This document shows positions 1 through 8,774 of a stretch of 64,000 nucleotides of DNA, piece after piece (the stretch's first letter is position 1; each line of letters begins with the position of its first letter). A program made the translations under genes and the position numbers. Under the pieces are notes generated by a model. The model saw only the letters and a program-made list of their open reading frames with translations, made no database searches and was not told the origin of the DNA. This stretch comes from JBDHTQ01 sp039808765 (GTDB lineage Bacteria; Pseudomonadota; Alphaproteobacteria; UBA2400), in the NCBI GenBank assembly GCA_039808765.1, contig JBDHTQ010000004.1, positions 174,604-238,603 on the forward strand. The letters run 5' to 3'.

Positions 1-1611
1 CTCTTGCAAGAACACCGCGCTGATTATGTCATGGCGATATCCTTTATCGCGTAACATCACGATCAGGCGGTCGATAAAAAATTCCTGCAGACCTGTTCCT
101 TCAGGTAAAAAAGCACCAAGATCAAGCGAGAGATTGTTCTCAATAATTAAACGCAACACGCCCAAGGCTGACCGACGCAAGGCGTACGGGTCTTTACTGC
201 CGGTTGGTTTTTCATCAATACTGAAAAAAGAAATAAGCGTATCAAGCTTGTCAGCCAATGCGACAGTTATTGAAACCGGCAAGGTTGGACATTGATCATG
301 GGGACCAAGCGGGGCGTAATGCTGGGCTATTGCTTGGCAGATTTGATCTGCACGGCGTTCTTCACGGGCATAATAAGCACCCATGATTCCTTGCAGTTCG
401 GGAAACTCTCCAACCATTCCCGTAACGAGATCGGCTTTGCACCACCGTACAGCATTCTGCACATCTGCTTCGTCGGCTTTAGTATAGGGAGCAAGAGAGG
501 TTGCAAGTACTGAAATGCGCTTTACCTTGTCCTGCATTGTGCCAAGCTTGGCATGGAAAGTGATGCTGCTCAAGCGGGTCGCATAGTCGTCTAAAGAGGT
601 TTTTCGGTCTTGATCCCAGAAGAATTTAGCATCAGAAAAACGTGCTCTCAGCACACGTTCGTTGCCTGCAATAATCATGGCTCCCTGATCCTCTGTAGGT
701 AGGTTGGCCGTGATAACAAAGTACGGGGACATTTTACCACTTGAGTCAAGGGTGGCAAAATACTTCTGATTATTGCGCATTGTTGTGATTAATACTTCCG
801 GCGGTATGCTCATAAAAGCATCATCAATTCGTCCCAGAAGCGGCACCGGCCATTCGACCAGACCACAGACTTCGTCAAGAAGATCGGCATCTTCTTTGAG
901 GGCGAGTGATTTATCCTTAAGAAGAACATCGGCTTGCTCAAGAATAATCCGTTTGCGCTCTTCACGATCAAGGATTACGCCGGCATCTTTGAGTTTGTTT
1001 TGATAATCAGCGAAGTTGTTTACCGCAAAGCTTCCTGTTGATAAAAAGCGGTGTCCTTGTACGTGATCGGTAAATTGAATGGCGGGTTGTCCGCCGCCCA
1101 GGTCAAATGTGCCGTTAAGACCTTCGCCGTCGAAAATTGCACAAATGGTATGAAGAGGGCGCACCCAGCGAAACGTGCTGCGGCCCCAGTTCATAGACTT
1201 TTTCCAAGGTATTTCCCGGAGCGTTTGCTCAATCAATTCAGGCAAAACATCCTTAACTTTACGCCCTTCAATATGAGAGACAGCAATCCATATTTTTCCT
1301 TTTGGCGTATCGCGCTGCTCGCACTGATCAAGAGAAGAAAGTCCAACGCTCTTTAAAAAACCTTCAACTGCCGCAGCAGGCGCATCAATTTTTGGACCCT
1401 TTTTTTCTTCCGTACGGCTGGGTTGTTCAAGGGGAAGGCCCTCAATAACCAAAGCCAAACGCCGAGGTGTCACATGCGCTTTTGCATGATCAAATGTGAG
1501 TGCAGATGCTTTCAGTTTTTCGCAAAAAATGCGCCCGAGATCATCTGCCGCCTGCTTTTGAAAGCGCGCAGGAATTTCCTCACTAAAAAGCTCTAACAAA
1601 AATTCAGCCAT
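1..1611 (-). CDS. glyS: Glycyl-tRNA synthetase beta subunit, partial (3' end outside window)
   Basis: The beta subunit of the alpha2beta2 bacterial glycyl-tRNA synthetase binds tRNA-Gly and works with GlyQ. The minus frame from the ATG at 1611 is open to the window edge, about 537 residues of a protein usually near 690. It starts MAEFLLELFSEEIPARFQ and contains the family blocks RRLALVIEGLP, FRWVRPLHTI, LGRIDDAFMSIPPEVL, RNNQKYF and DKLDTLISFF, then SKDPYALRR. The C-terminal anticodon-binding part lies outside. The start overlaps the preceding YcxB-like gene by 8 bases, which suggests translational coupling. No internal lesion was seen. Identity is certain; only the end is unknown. Confidence 0.97.
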   Translation of the reverse strand, partial: MAEFLLELFSEEIPARFQKQAADDLGRIFCEKLKASALTFDHAKAHVTPRRLALVIEGLPLEQPSRTEEKKGPKIDAPAAAVEGFLKSVGLSSLDQCEQRDTPKGKIWIAVSHIEGRKVKDVLPELIEQTLREIPWKKSMNWGRSTFRWVRPLHTICAIFDGEGLNGTFDLGGGQPAIQFTDHVQGHRFLSTGSFAVNNFADYQNKLKDAGVILDREERKRIILEQADVLLKDKSLALKEDADLLDEVCGLVEWPVPLLGRIDDAFMSIPPEVLITTMRNNQKYFATLDSSGKMSPYFVITANLPTEDQGAMIIAGNERVLRARFSDAKFFWDQDRKTSLDDYATRLSSITFHAKLGTMQDKVKRISVLATSLAPYTKADEADVQNAVRWCKADLVTGMVGEFPELQGIMGAYYAREERRADQICQAIAQHYAPLGPHDQCPTLPVSITVALADKLDTLISFFSIDEKPTGSKDPYALRRSALGVLRLIIENNLSLDLGAFLPEGTGLQEFFIDRLIVMLRDKGYRHDIISAVFLQE

Positions 1612-2152
1612 GAGACGTCACTTTCTTTTTTTTAATCGCCGTATTGATATGATGAAGCAGATCGGCTTGCTCTTCAGGAGAGTCAAAAGCTCTTTTGGGA
1701 AGCGTGTAATACCGTAATGGTGAAAGCAAAAGAATGATGTATTTTTTTGTTTCGATGATTGATGCAAAATAATGCCATGGCCATCGCACGGACATGTACT
1801 CATTATCAATGTACAATTTTTCAGAATCCCACGTCACATGTACAGAAAAGTTGCTTAAAGGATCGTTTGACATGGCGTGTTTATGACGATGACTGTAGTA
1901 TAAGCGTCCGAGAAATACAAAAAAAAGGTAGAGGCTCAGGAAATAAGCAAGATATATAAAATATTGCTTACAGAAAATTATGACTGCTTCTGAAATCTCC
2001 ATTGGTATGCTTGGATACATCGTATAAATTGTAGAAATAAAGGGTAGGCCGAAGATAATAGACATCTGGAAAGAATTTTTTTCATAATATTGTTTTGATA
2101 CCAAAAATAGGGTTTCAGTTTGCTCTTCAGGCATAAGTTTGTACGGTTGCAT
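1604..2152 (-). CDS. YcxB-like integral membrane protein
   Basis: Predicted protein of 182 residues. I chose the ATG at 2152 because AGGAAG lies 6 bases upstream; the longer frame to 2242 would run into glyQ. It has two hydrophobic segments, around residues 25-45 and 55-80, followed by a soluble C-terminal part with FSVHVTWDSEKLYI, a W-P-W turn and LPKRAFDSPEE. That pattern is typical of the YcxB-like C-terminal domain, whose function is unknown. It sits between glyQ (19 bases upstream) and glyS (8-base overlap), so it must be co-transcribed with both synthetase genes. The role is not known and the position may be incidental. Confidence 0.8.
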   Translation of the reverse strand: MQPYKLMPEEQTETLFLVSKQYYEKNSFQMSIIFGLPFISTIYTMYPSIPMEISEAVIIFCKQYFIYLAYFLSLYLFFVFLGRLYYSHRHKHAMSNDPLSNFSVHVTWDSEKLYIDNEYMSVRWPWHYFASIIETKKYIILLLSPLRYYTLPKRAFDSPEEQADLLHHINTAIKKKKVTSHG

Positions 2153-2171
2153 AATCGCTTCCTGTATCAAT

Positions 2172-3065
2172 TTAGGTTGATTTTCGAGGCGTGGCCAACC
2201 AGCTTTCGCAACATGCTTTGGCCAGCGCGCGCACACGACCAATATAGCTCGCTCGCTCTACCACACTGATGACGCCGCGTGCATCAAGCAAGTTGAATGT
2301 ATGGCCGCAGATTAGCATTTGATCGTAAGCAGGCAATGTCAAACCTGCATCGTTTAGTCGTTTGCTTTCAGTTTCACAGGCGCTAAAGCGATGGAGTAGC
2401 TCGTCAACATTGGCATATTCAAAATTATAGGCCGATTGCTCTTGTTCATTGCGAAGAAAAACGTCGCCATATGTTTTTCCGCCCTGATCTTTTGGAACAC
2501 CGTCAAAGTCGAGTTCGTAAACATTCTCGATGCCCTGAATATACATTGCCAAACGTTCTATGCCATAGGTCAGCTCGCCCGCGACAGGGTAGCAATCAAT
2601 ACCACCAACTTGCTGAAAGTAAGTAAATTGCGATACTTCCATGCCATCGCACCATACCTCCCAGCCGAGGCCCCATGCGCCAAGGGTTGGGTTTTCCCAG
2701 TCGTCTTCGACGAAACGAATGTCATGTTTGTTTAAGTCAATACCCAGCGCTTGCAAAGAGCGCAGGTAAAGATCCTGAATATCAGGGGGGGATGGTTTAA
2801 GCAGAACTTGAAATTGGTAGTAATGTTGTAAACGGTTCGGGTTTTCTCCATACCGGCCATCTTTGGGGCGGCGCGAGGGCTGAACGTAGGCACACTTCCA
2901 TATTTCATCCGGTCCGAGTGCGCGTAGTGTTGTTGATGGGTGTGAGGTGCCTGCGCCTACATTCATGTCAAAAGGTTGTAAAATAAGGCATCCCTGCTTA
3001 GCCCAGTAGTTTTGCAGGGTGAGGATCATTTCTTGTAAACTCAGGGAAGATTTTGTGGCCGCCAT
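2172..3065 (-). CDS. glyQ: Glycyl-tRNA synthetase alpha subunit
   Basis: Catalytic subunit of the heterotetrameric class II glycyl-tRNA synthetase, forming glycyl-adenylate and charging tRNA-Gly with GlyS. The 297 residues match the usual family length. Diagnostic blocks are LQNYWAKQGC near residue 17, QPFDMNVGAGTSHP near 31, the motif 2 region AYVQPSRRPKDGRYGENP near 59, FVEDDWENPTLGAWGLGWEV near 118 and ELTYGIERLAMY (motif 3) near 165. It is the first gene of a minus-strand operon glyQ-YcxB-like-glyS. The upstream gap to rpsU contains the rpsU terminator, so glyQ should have its own promoter at about 3070-3150. Confidence 0.98.
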   Translation of the reverse strand: MAATKSSLSLQEMILTLQNYWAKQGCLILQPFDMNVGAGTSHPSTTLRALGPDEIWKCAYVQPSRRPKDGRYGENPNRLQHYYQFQVLLKPSPPDIQDLYLRSLQALGIDLNKHDIRFVEDDWENPTLGAWGLGWEVWCDGMEVSQFTYFQQVGGIDCYPVAGELTYGIERLAMYIQGIENVYELDFDGVPKDQGGKTYGDVFLRNEQEQSAYNFEYANVDELLHRFSACETESKRLNDAGLTLPAYDQMLICGHTFNLLDARGVISVVERASYIGRVRALAKACCESWLATPRKST

Positions 3066-3146
3066 CGAGAAATCCTTATAATCTCTGTTTGGTGGCCAAA
3101 TTAAAGATAAATCAAAATTATTTCAAGTTTTTAGTCCTCGAGTGGC

Positions 3147-3183
3147 TCAGAAAAACAAAAAGACCGCCCAAAAGAGCGGTCTT
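3147..3183 (-). terminator. Rho-independent terminator of rpsU
   Basis: On the minus strand AAGACCGC and GCGGTCTT form a perfect 8-bp stem (3160-3167 with 3176-3183) around an 8-base loop, followed by TTTTTGTTTTT. It lies 38 bases past the rpsU stop. Confidence 0.85.
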
Positions 3184-3220
3184 GATGCATTAACCCAAAT
3201 GGGTGAAGTGAGCAGAAAAA

Positions 3221-3424
3221 CTAATAGCCTTCACGCTCAACACGCTTGCGCTGCAACTTGCGCGCACGGCGCACGGCTTCGGCTTGACGACGCTTGCGCT
3301 TTTCAGATGGTTTCTCGAAATTTTTTCTCAATTTCATTTCACGAAACACCCCTTCGCGTTGAAGTTTTTTCTTCATCACGCGTAGCGCCTGCTCGATGTT
3401 GTTATCACGAACGATAATCTGCAT
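3221..3424 (-). CDS. rpsU: Small ribosomal subunit protein bS21
   Basis: Ribosomal protein S21 of the 30S subunit, which helps base-pairing of mRNA leaders with 16S rRNA. From the ATG at 3424 it has 67 residues: MQIIVRDNNIEQALRVMKKK, a middle block REGVFREMKLR and a strongly basic C-terminus rich in Arg and Lys. This is the usual length and composition for alphaproteobacteria. A frame extends upstream to 3514, but the upstream part is not S21-like and GGAG lies before 3424, so the shorter start is used. It is divergent from the COQ9 gene, an arrangement common in the class. Confidence 0.96.
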   Translation of the reverse strand: MQIIVRDNNIEQALRVMKKKLQREGVFREMKLRKNFEKPSEKRKRRQAEAVRRARKLQRKRVEREGY

Positions 3425-3612
3425 AGACCTCAGCTCCCTTCCGAAACGCAACTCCTGAGCCGGTTCGCGGAGTAGTTCGTGCGCACCCGTTTCCGGTGCA
3501 CCGTAAATGCTCAAGCATCAGGGTGGGCTCTTTTAACACAGGTTATGGGGGCTTGTGAAGTGTTGAATCGTGCTTATAGTAAAGAAACGATGTTGCCGAT
3601 AAAGGAATTTTT

Positions 3613-4398
3613 ATGACCAGATCCGCTGCCAAACCGACTAAAAAACCAACAAAAAGTGAGGAATCAGGCGCTCGCCGTGCCTCTTCTCGTGCAAAAAAGC
3701 CGACAGAGAGCACAGTAAATCCAGAAAAGTTAACCTTTCGCGAGCAGATGGATCAGCTGCTGGTTGCTGCTTTGCCTTTTATTAACGATATCGGTTGGGA
3801 GGAGACAGCTCTTACGCATGGCGCGAAGAAAATCGGCTTGGATGAGCGGGCTGTGAAAAAGCTTTTTCCGACGGGCATTGAAGGGGTTATTCACCATTTT
3901 CTGGATTGGGCTGATCGGCAAATGGTTTCAACTGCACAAGATGAAGCCTTTGCCATGATGCGGGTTCGCGAAAAAGTCGCCTTTTTAATTTGGAATCGGC
4001 TAATTCTGCTTACGCCCTATAAAGATGCTGTGCGCGGCTTATCACTACGCAATTTGCAGCCATGGAACAGTATGCAAGGATTGCGCGGGATTCGCACCAC
4101 GGTTAATAATATCTGGCATACGGCAGGCGATTCTTTAAGCGATCGTACCCGTTTTACCAAACGGTTGACGTTAACCTCGGTTTATCTTTCAACCTTCATG
4201 TTTTGGCTTAACGATCATTCCAAAGATCAGCTCAAGACAGAGATGTTCCTCGAACGACGCATGAAGACTGCTTTGCGTTTTGGAAATGTTGTAGGGCGGG
4301 CGCGCACTGTTTTGAATCGTGTTGAGGATGTCTGTCGAGTTTTTATGGCTAATCGGGCTGCCACACGCACATCATCTCAAGAATCTTCGGGCCAGTGA
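3613..4398 (+). CDS. COQ9 family ubiquinone biosynthesis protein
   Basis: COQ9 proteins bind lipid and assist the hydroxylation and methylation steps of ubiquinone synthesis. The 261-residue product has a basic, low-complexity N-terminus to about residue 40, a TetR-like helical part with GWEETALTHGAKKIGLDERAVKKLFPTG (residues about 58-85, shown in pieces by family comparison), and the COQ9 core with REKVAFLIWNRL, the WHTAGD block and FTKRLTLTSVYLSTFMFWLND. The last two are strongly diagnostic. AAGGAA precedes the ATG. The gene is monocistronic and divergent from rpsU. ubiA, also in this pathway, is at 46.8 kb. Confidence 0.9.
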   Translation: MTRSAAKPTKKPTKSEESGARRASSRAKKPTESTVNPEKLTFREQMDQLLVAALPFINDIGWEETALTHGAKKIGLDERAVKKLFPTGIEGVIHHFLDWADRQMVSTAQDEAFAMMRVREKVAFLIWNRLILLTPYKDAVRGLSLRNLQPWNSMQGLRGIRTTVNNIWHTAGDSLSDRTRFTKRLTLTSVYLSTFMFWLNDHSKDQLKTEMFLERRMKTALRFGNVVGRARTVLNRVEDVCRVFMANRAATRTSSQESSGQ

Positions 4399-4432
4399 TG
4401 GTCTTGACGTTACATTTGAGTAAGTCTCGAAG

Positions 4433-4706
4433 ATGATTCGTGAAGCGCTTTCTCACATTGTGATTTCTGTAGGTGACTTGCAGAAGTCGTGTTTATTCTA
4501 TGATTGGTTTCTTCGCATTCTTGGATATCAGCCATATCAGTCTTGGACACACGGTCAGAGCTGAAAACTTGGGGCGATGTATTTTGTTGTTGTTTCAAGT
4601 TGAAGTGCGTTTTAAGGACGTGTCGTGTCATCGCACAAATATTGGTCTAAATCAGCTTGCTTTTCATACCGCTGATAAAGACGATGTAGATCGCATAAAA
4701 GTGTAA
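4433..4706 (+). pseudogene. Decayed VOC-superfamily (glyoxalase/bleomycin-resistance-like) gene
   Basis: The frame from ATG 4433 reads MIREALSHIVISVGDLQKS and then FYDWFLRILGYQPY, the standard N-terminal half-module of small VOC metalloenzymes, until a TGA at 4562. Read past that stop it gives KLGAMYFVVV, and the homology then continues one frame over with VRFKDVSCHRTNIGLNQLAFH and DDVDRI, the second betaalphabetabetabeta half, before a stop at 4704. The last 40 or so residues usual for the family are absent. So there is one nonsense codon, one frameshift and a 3' truncation. The reading comes from family knowledge; no functional product is expected. It occupies most of the gap between COQ9 and the next gene. 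Confidence 0.78.
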
Positions 4707-4774
4707 TTCGTCGCGTAAAGCTTATTCCCAGTTCGTTCGCTAAGAATGCGAAAGAATGCTAATCAGAAAACAGC

Positions 4775-5536
4775 CTATTCTGTTTTATCAAGTGCCGGCG
4801 CTGATGAAGCAGCAGGATAGTCACAATGATCTGCTGTCACAATCACGAATCCTTTTGGGCCAGCCTCAATGGTAAACCGGTGTTCTATAGCATCGTCAAT
4901 GATAGCGTGCTGCAACGGTAAAACACCTTCTGCTACTGATACGTGTCCGCCGATCAAATGAAATTTCATGCTGACGGGTTTGTCGGGATCGAACCACGCT
5001 TCTGGCTTTGCCTCTGTGGAGGTGGCGGTTTGACCATCACCACTGACCGTGACCGCGCCATTGCCAAATGTTGCCGAGCTGTTGGTGCCCTGATTAAGCG
5101 GAGTGGAAAGCATGAAGCGTTTGCTTTCACCTTTACCACAGCCCCGTGGGTTTGCGGCAGCACTTAGGAGCAATTGCATACGCTCAAGAGAGACACCACC
5201 ATCGATTTTTTGATGCAAGAGTGAAATCAATCGTTCGTATGATTCATCAGGAATTTGTTTCATATAGCGATTCTGTAATTCAGCAATTTTTTGCTGATTA
5301 ACAAGCTCGTTGGCCTGCAGATCAATCACCTGCTTATGCAAGGTGTCACGTTCGTTGGCAATGCTTCTCATTTCATCCAAACGCTGATTGACCCGGGCCT
5401 GCATTTGGCTTTCGCCAAAATGGTAAAAAAATCCACCGACTATCAGTGCTGTTAAAACAAAGCCAAGCTTGATCATCAACTTGAGGCGGGCGCGCTGGCG
5501 ATTTTTTCGTTGATAGCTGTTAAGACTGTAAGACAT
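4775..5536 (-). CDS. Membrane-anchored coiled-coil protein, function unknown
   Basis: I do not recognise this 253-residue protein. A basic N-terminus (residues 1-20) precedes one hydrophobic segment, about 22-41, so it is probably a type II membrane protein with its bulk in the periplasm. Residues about 45-95 are rich in Glu, Gln, Leu and Arg with heptad-like spacing, suggesting a coiled coil. A Ser/Thr/Gly-rich linker follows, then a C-terminal domain of about 70 residues with a Trp-Phe-Asp-Pro start and a single Cys near the end. The arrangement resembles uncharacterised proteobacterial coiled-coil membrane proteins. It is probably transcribed after the GPx-like gene, 78 bases upstream. Confidence 0.7.
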   Translation of the reverse strand: MSYSLNSYQRKNRQRARLKLMIKLGFVLTALIVGGFFYHFGESQMQARVNQRLDEMRSIANERDTLHKQVIDLQANELVNQQKIAELQNRYMKQIPDESYERLISLLHQKIDGGVSLERMQLLLSAAANPRGCGKGESKRFMLSTPLNQGTNSSATFGNGAVTVSGDGQTATSTEAKPEAWFDPDKPVSMKFHLIGGHVSVAEGVLPLQHAIIDDAIEHRFTIEAGPKGFVIVTADHCDYPAASSAPALDKTE

Positions 5537-5614
5537 TGTCGAGCGAAGATAAAAGCAGTTCGCCAGCTTGCCAAGCTAAAATTTTAGCGTAGAGGGGCTT
5601 GTGCAGTTTTTTCT

Positions 5615-6301
5615 TTAAGCGGGAATGGCTTCATGTTTTTCGTCGCTTGTTGTCTCTGCCTCTGCAAGAGCGGCTGGTTCATGAGGCACCTCAGCCGAAG
5701 TTATTTGAGGTTGTTGTGCCTCTTCAGCGTGTAAAGCCAGCATCGGATGTTTGCTGTCGTCGCTGTAGTACATTTTAAAGCCCGGCGGGAAAGGCAGGTA
5801 GCGCTCAATAATGCGTTTGAGGCGGGTGTCGGATACGTGGGACACAGAAGAGAACCAATCAACAATGCGTCCGTCTGGCGAGATTAAAAATTTGTGGAAA
5901 TCCCACTTAACCTGCCCTAATTCAGACACTTGTTCTGCCGCCCAGTCAAAAAACGGGTGGCGTGCGGCTCCCAAAACCATGGTCTTTCCGGTCATGGGAA
6001 AGGTTGCGCCGTACTGGTTTTTGCAATAGTCGCGAATTTCTTGATCGCTCTCAAATTCATTTTTGCTGAAATCGCCTGACGGTATTCCTAAAACAATGAG
6101 TCCGCGCTCCCGGTATTGTTCATAAATCGCCTGCAGTTCAAGCAGTTGGCGTGAAAAAGAAGAACGTGACGAAATATTAACGACAAGAATAGCGAGACCG
6201 CGAAAACTCTCCATCGGCAAGAGTTCCCCATCTATTCCCATGAAAACAAACTTCCACGCTCCACCGGTGCGCGGTGGAGTTCTCGAAAATGACACTGCCA
6301 T
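5615..6301 (-). CDS. Glutathione-peroxidase-like thioredoxin-fold protein lacking the peroxidatic Cys
   Basis: The 228-residue product has the GPx order: a start strand with LPMESFRGLAILVVN, the active-site loop, LQAIYEQYRERGLIVLGIP, and KWDFHKFLISPDGRIVDWF. In active members the loop reads N-V-A-S-x-C/U-G. Here it reads NISSRSSFS, with Ser at the expected Cys position. The Gln of the C-N-Q-F loop is also absent (GIPSGDF), and the W-N-F Asn is Asp. The fold is therefore kept but the tetrad is mostly lost. I chose ATG 6301 because GGAAGGG lies 7 bases upstream; an in-frame ATG at 6355 has no such site. The C-terminal 45 residues are an acidic, Ala/Glu-rich tail. Confidence 0.8.
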   Translation of the reverse strand: MAVSFSRTPPRTGGAWKFVFMGIDGELLPMESFRGLAILVVNISSRSSFSRQLLELQAIYEQYRERGLIVLGIPSGDFSKNEFESDQEIRDYCKNQYGATFPMTGKTMVLGAARHPFFDWAAEQVSELGQVKWDFHKFLISPDGRIVDWFSSVSHVSDTRLKRIIERYLPFPPGFKMYYSDDSKHPMLALHAEEAQQPQITSAEVPHEPAALAEAETTSDEKHEAIPA

Positions 6302-6406
6302 CTTCACGTCCCTTCCTTCTTTGGATAGATTTAGGATAAATAATCCCTTAATCAATGTCCAGCATATTAACGAAGGGTTAAGTATTTATTTTTTGCGTAG
6401 GCTACC

Positions 6407-8710
6407 TTATTGCGCAGCACCAAAGGCATCGGGACTTAGGCTGGGGCTTTCAAATTCGCCTAAATTCTTGAAATACAGGCGGAAGAAGATACTGTCGCCT
6501 GAGCTCAACCCAGAACGTGCAACATAGTCGCGTCGACCCATCAAGCTAAACGTTAGGCACTCATCGCTGTAAGTTAAATTAAGATTACTGTTAAGGGCGC
6601 CGCCGTCACTGGTTAAATCTTGGCGATGTGAGCCAGAGATCGTCCAGTGGGGAAGAAATGTCCATCGACCGCCAAACGTAACTTCTTGGCGGTTTTCTGT
6701 GAGAAGCGTGTCCTGTGGAGCTTCCTCGGCCATCAGGTAATTGACCGATCCCTGCAACCATGTGGGTCCGACCAGCATTCTCAAATCGTGTTCATGAGGT
6801 TGATAGGTGGCATTATCAATGCGCACGCTATAAATGGCATCTAGCCAATCGGGAATCATACCGCTGAAGCTGCCCACATAATCAGAATCATGAGTTTCTA
6901 GTCCGCTGGAGGTGGGGTAATTGGGCGAAGAAAGCTCATAGCTTTGTCCCACCATCGCCATCACGCTGGCGCCATTGTTGCCGCTCCAACCGCCACGCAT
7001 CCCATATGCTACACGTTGTCCACCATCCAGAATATCTTCACCGGCATAGCGGTTCAGGCCGAACAGGTTGGTGGTGTCATACTCCAGTCCGACGCTGTCT
7101 TCGTTAGGGAGTGCATCGTCAGCATCTTGGTTGGGAGCAAGTGAAAGTTGGGCAATTGGCTCTAAAAATTCCTGTCCACTATCAACGAGTTTAACCATCG
7201 GCATGCGTGCAGTGACCTGCAGCTGGGCAAAGGGGCGGGCATCGGTTGCTTCTTCATCGCTATTCGTGACCAGGTTTCGGGCAGAGTAGCCATCTACACG
7301 GGCCATCGCCTCGTTGGTGATAACCAATCCAATCGGCAAGACATCTTCACGCCGCCAGTTGATGTCACCGGAAAGACGGGCAGAATCCTGTCCTGTTGAG
7401 CGAGACACAAGTCGTGAATCTGCACCAAAATTCCAACGTCCGCCTAACCAATCACGTTGCGGGGTTTGGTTGGTGTAGGCAGCCCGCACAACATCAGGTT
7501 CAGCAACAGTGTTGCCATCGCGCAGGTCCTGAAAGGAGAGACCTTCAATAATGCCATGGCCCCGTTCGGTATAATTTTCCAGCGCTGCTGTGCTCGTGAG
7601 AATGTCTTCTGATGAGTATGACCACAGATCCAGATAAGAGTCGTCTGTTGTGCGTTTAATATTCATATTCGCGACCCAGTTTTCATCAAACTGATAACTT
7701 CCCTCAGCAAAAAGGTGGCCGCGCAGTGTTTTATCACCCGTGGTGCCGCTTAAATCATCTTCAATCGCATCGTTTGTGGCGCTAAAATCAACCTTAAACT
7801 TTCCTTGGTCTGTTGTTTGACGCCACTCCCCCCCCAACAATAAGCCGCGCTTGGCTGAGTAGCTGGCTTCCAGTGTGGCATCACGGGTTGGGTCAATATC
7901 AAAGTAGTAATAATTGCGCGAAACAAAACCAAGGTTGTTACGCGATCCCAAGACCGGGGCCAGAAAGCCGGAGCGACGGTCAACCGTTGGGTCGGGGTGC
8001 GCGAGATAGGGGGTAAAAAAAATCGGTACCCCCCCCATTTCCAATGTGGCATTGCGGTAATAAACATCCTTGCGCACATTATCGTGAATAATACGGTCTG
8101 CACGCACCTGCCAGAGCGGGGGTTTGCTCGGATCCTCTTTGCAGACATCGCAAGCCGTATACAGCGCACGATTCATGCGAATGAAGCGCCCTTCTGTTCG
8201 CTCCCCTTCAACCGCCACAAAGCGTGAATTATCAGACATCAATAAGCCAATTTGCTGAATGAATCCTTGTTTCATATCACGGCTTAAAATAACCCTTTCT
8301 GCAAACATCACATCGCCAGTGTTTTGCCAAAGTGTAACGTGACCTTCGGCTGTCACCAGATCAAGCTTGCGGTCATAAACCATACGATCTGCTTTCATAA
8401 TCTGGGTGTCATAGTGCAAGCGGACATCGCCTTCTGCGGTTACTTTTTGGGCTTTGTCATCATAAATGATTTTAAGGGCATCCAAAAGCACAGGTAGATC
8501 TTTTTGTGCTGCTTCGGATGTGGACACAGCTGAAGAAGCCGTTGCAGGAGCGATTGGGGCAATTCCCCCCGTTGCTTTTTCATTGGGTGTTTTGGCTTTA
8601 TTGTATGCAACTGTTTGCGCTGGTGTGTCGTCGGCCAGCGCAGATGCAAAAAATGCAGGCGAACTCAAGACGCACGTTGTCAATAGAAAGGCGAAAAAAA
8701 TGCGGCGCAT
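6407..8710 (-). CDS. lptD: LPS-assembly protein LptD, outer membrane beta-barrel
   Basis: LptD forms the outer-membrane translocon that places lipopolysaccharide in the outer leaflet, with LptE as plug. From ATG 8710 (767 residues) the protein begins with a signal peptide, MRRIFFAFLLTTCVLSS and on to ALA-DD. An LptA-like jellyroll follows (about residues 75-190: VTAEGDVRLHY, VTAEGHVTLW). A Cys-x-x-Cys sits at 187/190, then PPLWQVRADRI, VPIFFTPYLAHPDPTVDRRSGFLAP and a C-terminal barrel rich in alternating aromatic strands, ending on a hydrophobic residue pattern. The frame stays open to 8845, overlapping rmuC, but the signal peptide supports 8710. No SurA, PdxA or KsgA gene adjoins it. Confidence 0.93.
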   Translation of the reverse strand: MRRIFFAFLLTTCVLSSPAFFASALADDTPAQTVAYNKAKTPNEKATGGIAPIAPATASSAVSTSEAAQKDLPVLLDALKIIYDDKAQKVTAEGDVRLHYDTQIMKADRMVYDRKLDLVTAEGHVTLWQNTGDVMFAERVILSRDMKQGFIQQIGLLMSDNSRFVAVEGERTEGRFIRMNRALYTACDVCKEDPSKPPLWQVRADRIIHDNVRKDVYYRNATLEMGGVPIFFTPYLAHPDPTVDRRSGFLAPVLGSRNNLGFVSRNYYYFDIDPTRDATLEASYSAKRGLLLGGEWRQTTDQGKFKVDFSATNDAIEDDLSGTTGDKTLRGHLFAEGSYQFDENWVANMNIKRTTDDSYLDLWSYSSEDILTSTAALENYTERGHGIIEGLSFQDLRDGNTVAEPDVVRAAYTNQTPQRDWLGGRWNFGADSRLVSRSTGQDSARLSGDINWRREDVLPIGLVITNEAMARVDGYSARNLVTNSDEEATDARPFAQLQVTARMPMVKLVDSGQEFLEPIAQLSLAPNQDADDALPNEDSVGLEYDTTNLFGLNRYAGEDILDGGQRVAYGMRGGWSGNNGASVMAMVGQSYELSSPNYPTSSGLETHDSDYVGSFSGMIPDWLDAIYSVRIDNATYQPHEHDLRMLVGPTWLQGSVNYLMAEEAPQDTLLTENRQEVTFGGRWTFLPHWTISGSHRQDLTSDGGALNSNLNLTYSDECLTFSLMGRRDYVARSGLSSGDSIFFRLYFKNLGEFESPSLSPDAFGAAQ

Positions 8711-8774
8711 AGGTATTGATTGACCCAGTCGCGCGGACCTGTCAATTAAAGAACGTGATAAGGGGAGTTTTTCC

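Noticed and set aside
4410..4631. Minus-strand 73-residue ORF
   Set aside because: The plus-strand VOC remnant accounts for this stretch.
7750..8169. Minus-strand ORF of 139 residues inside lptD
   Set aside because: Off-frame shadow of lptD.
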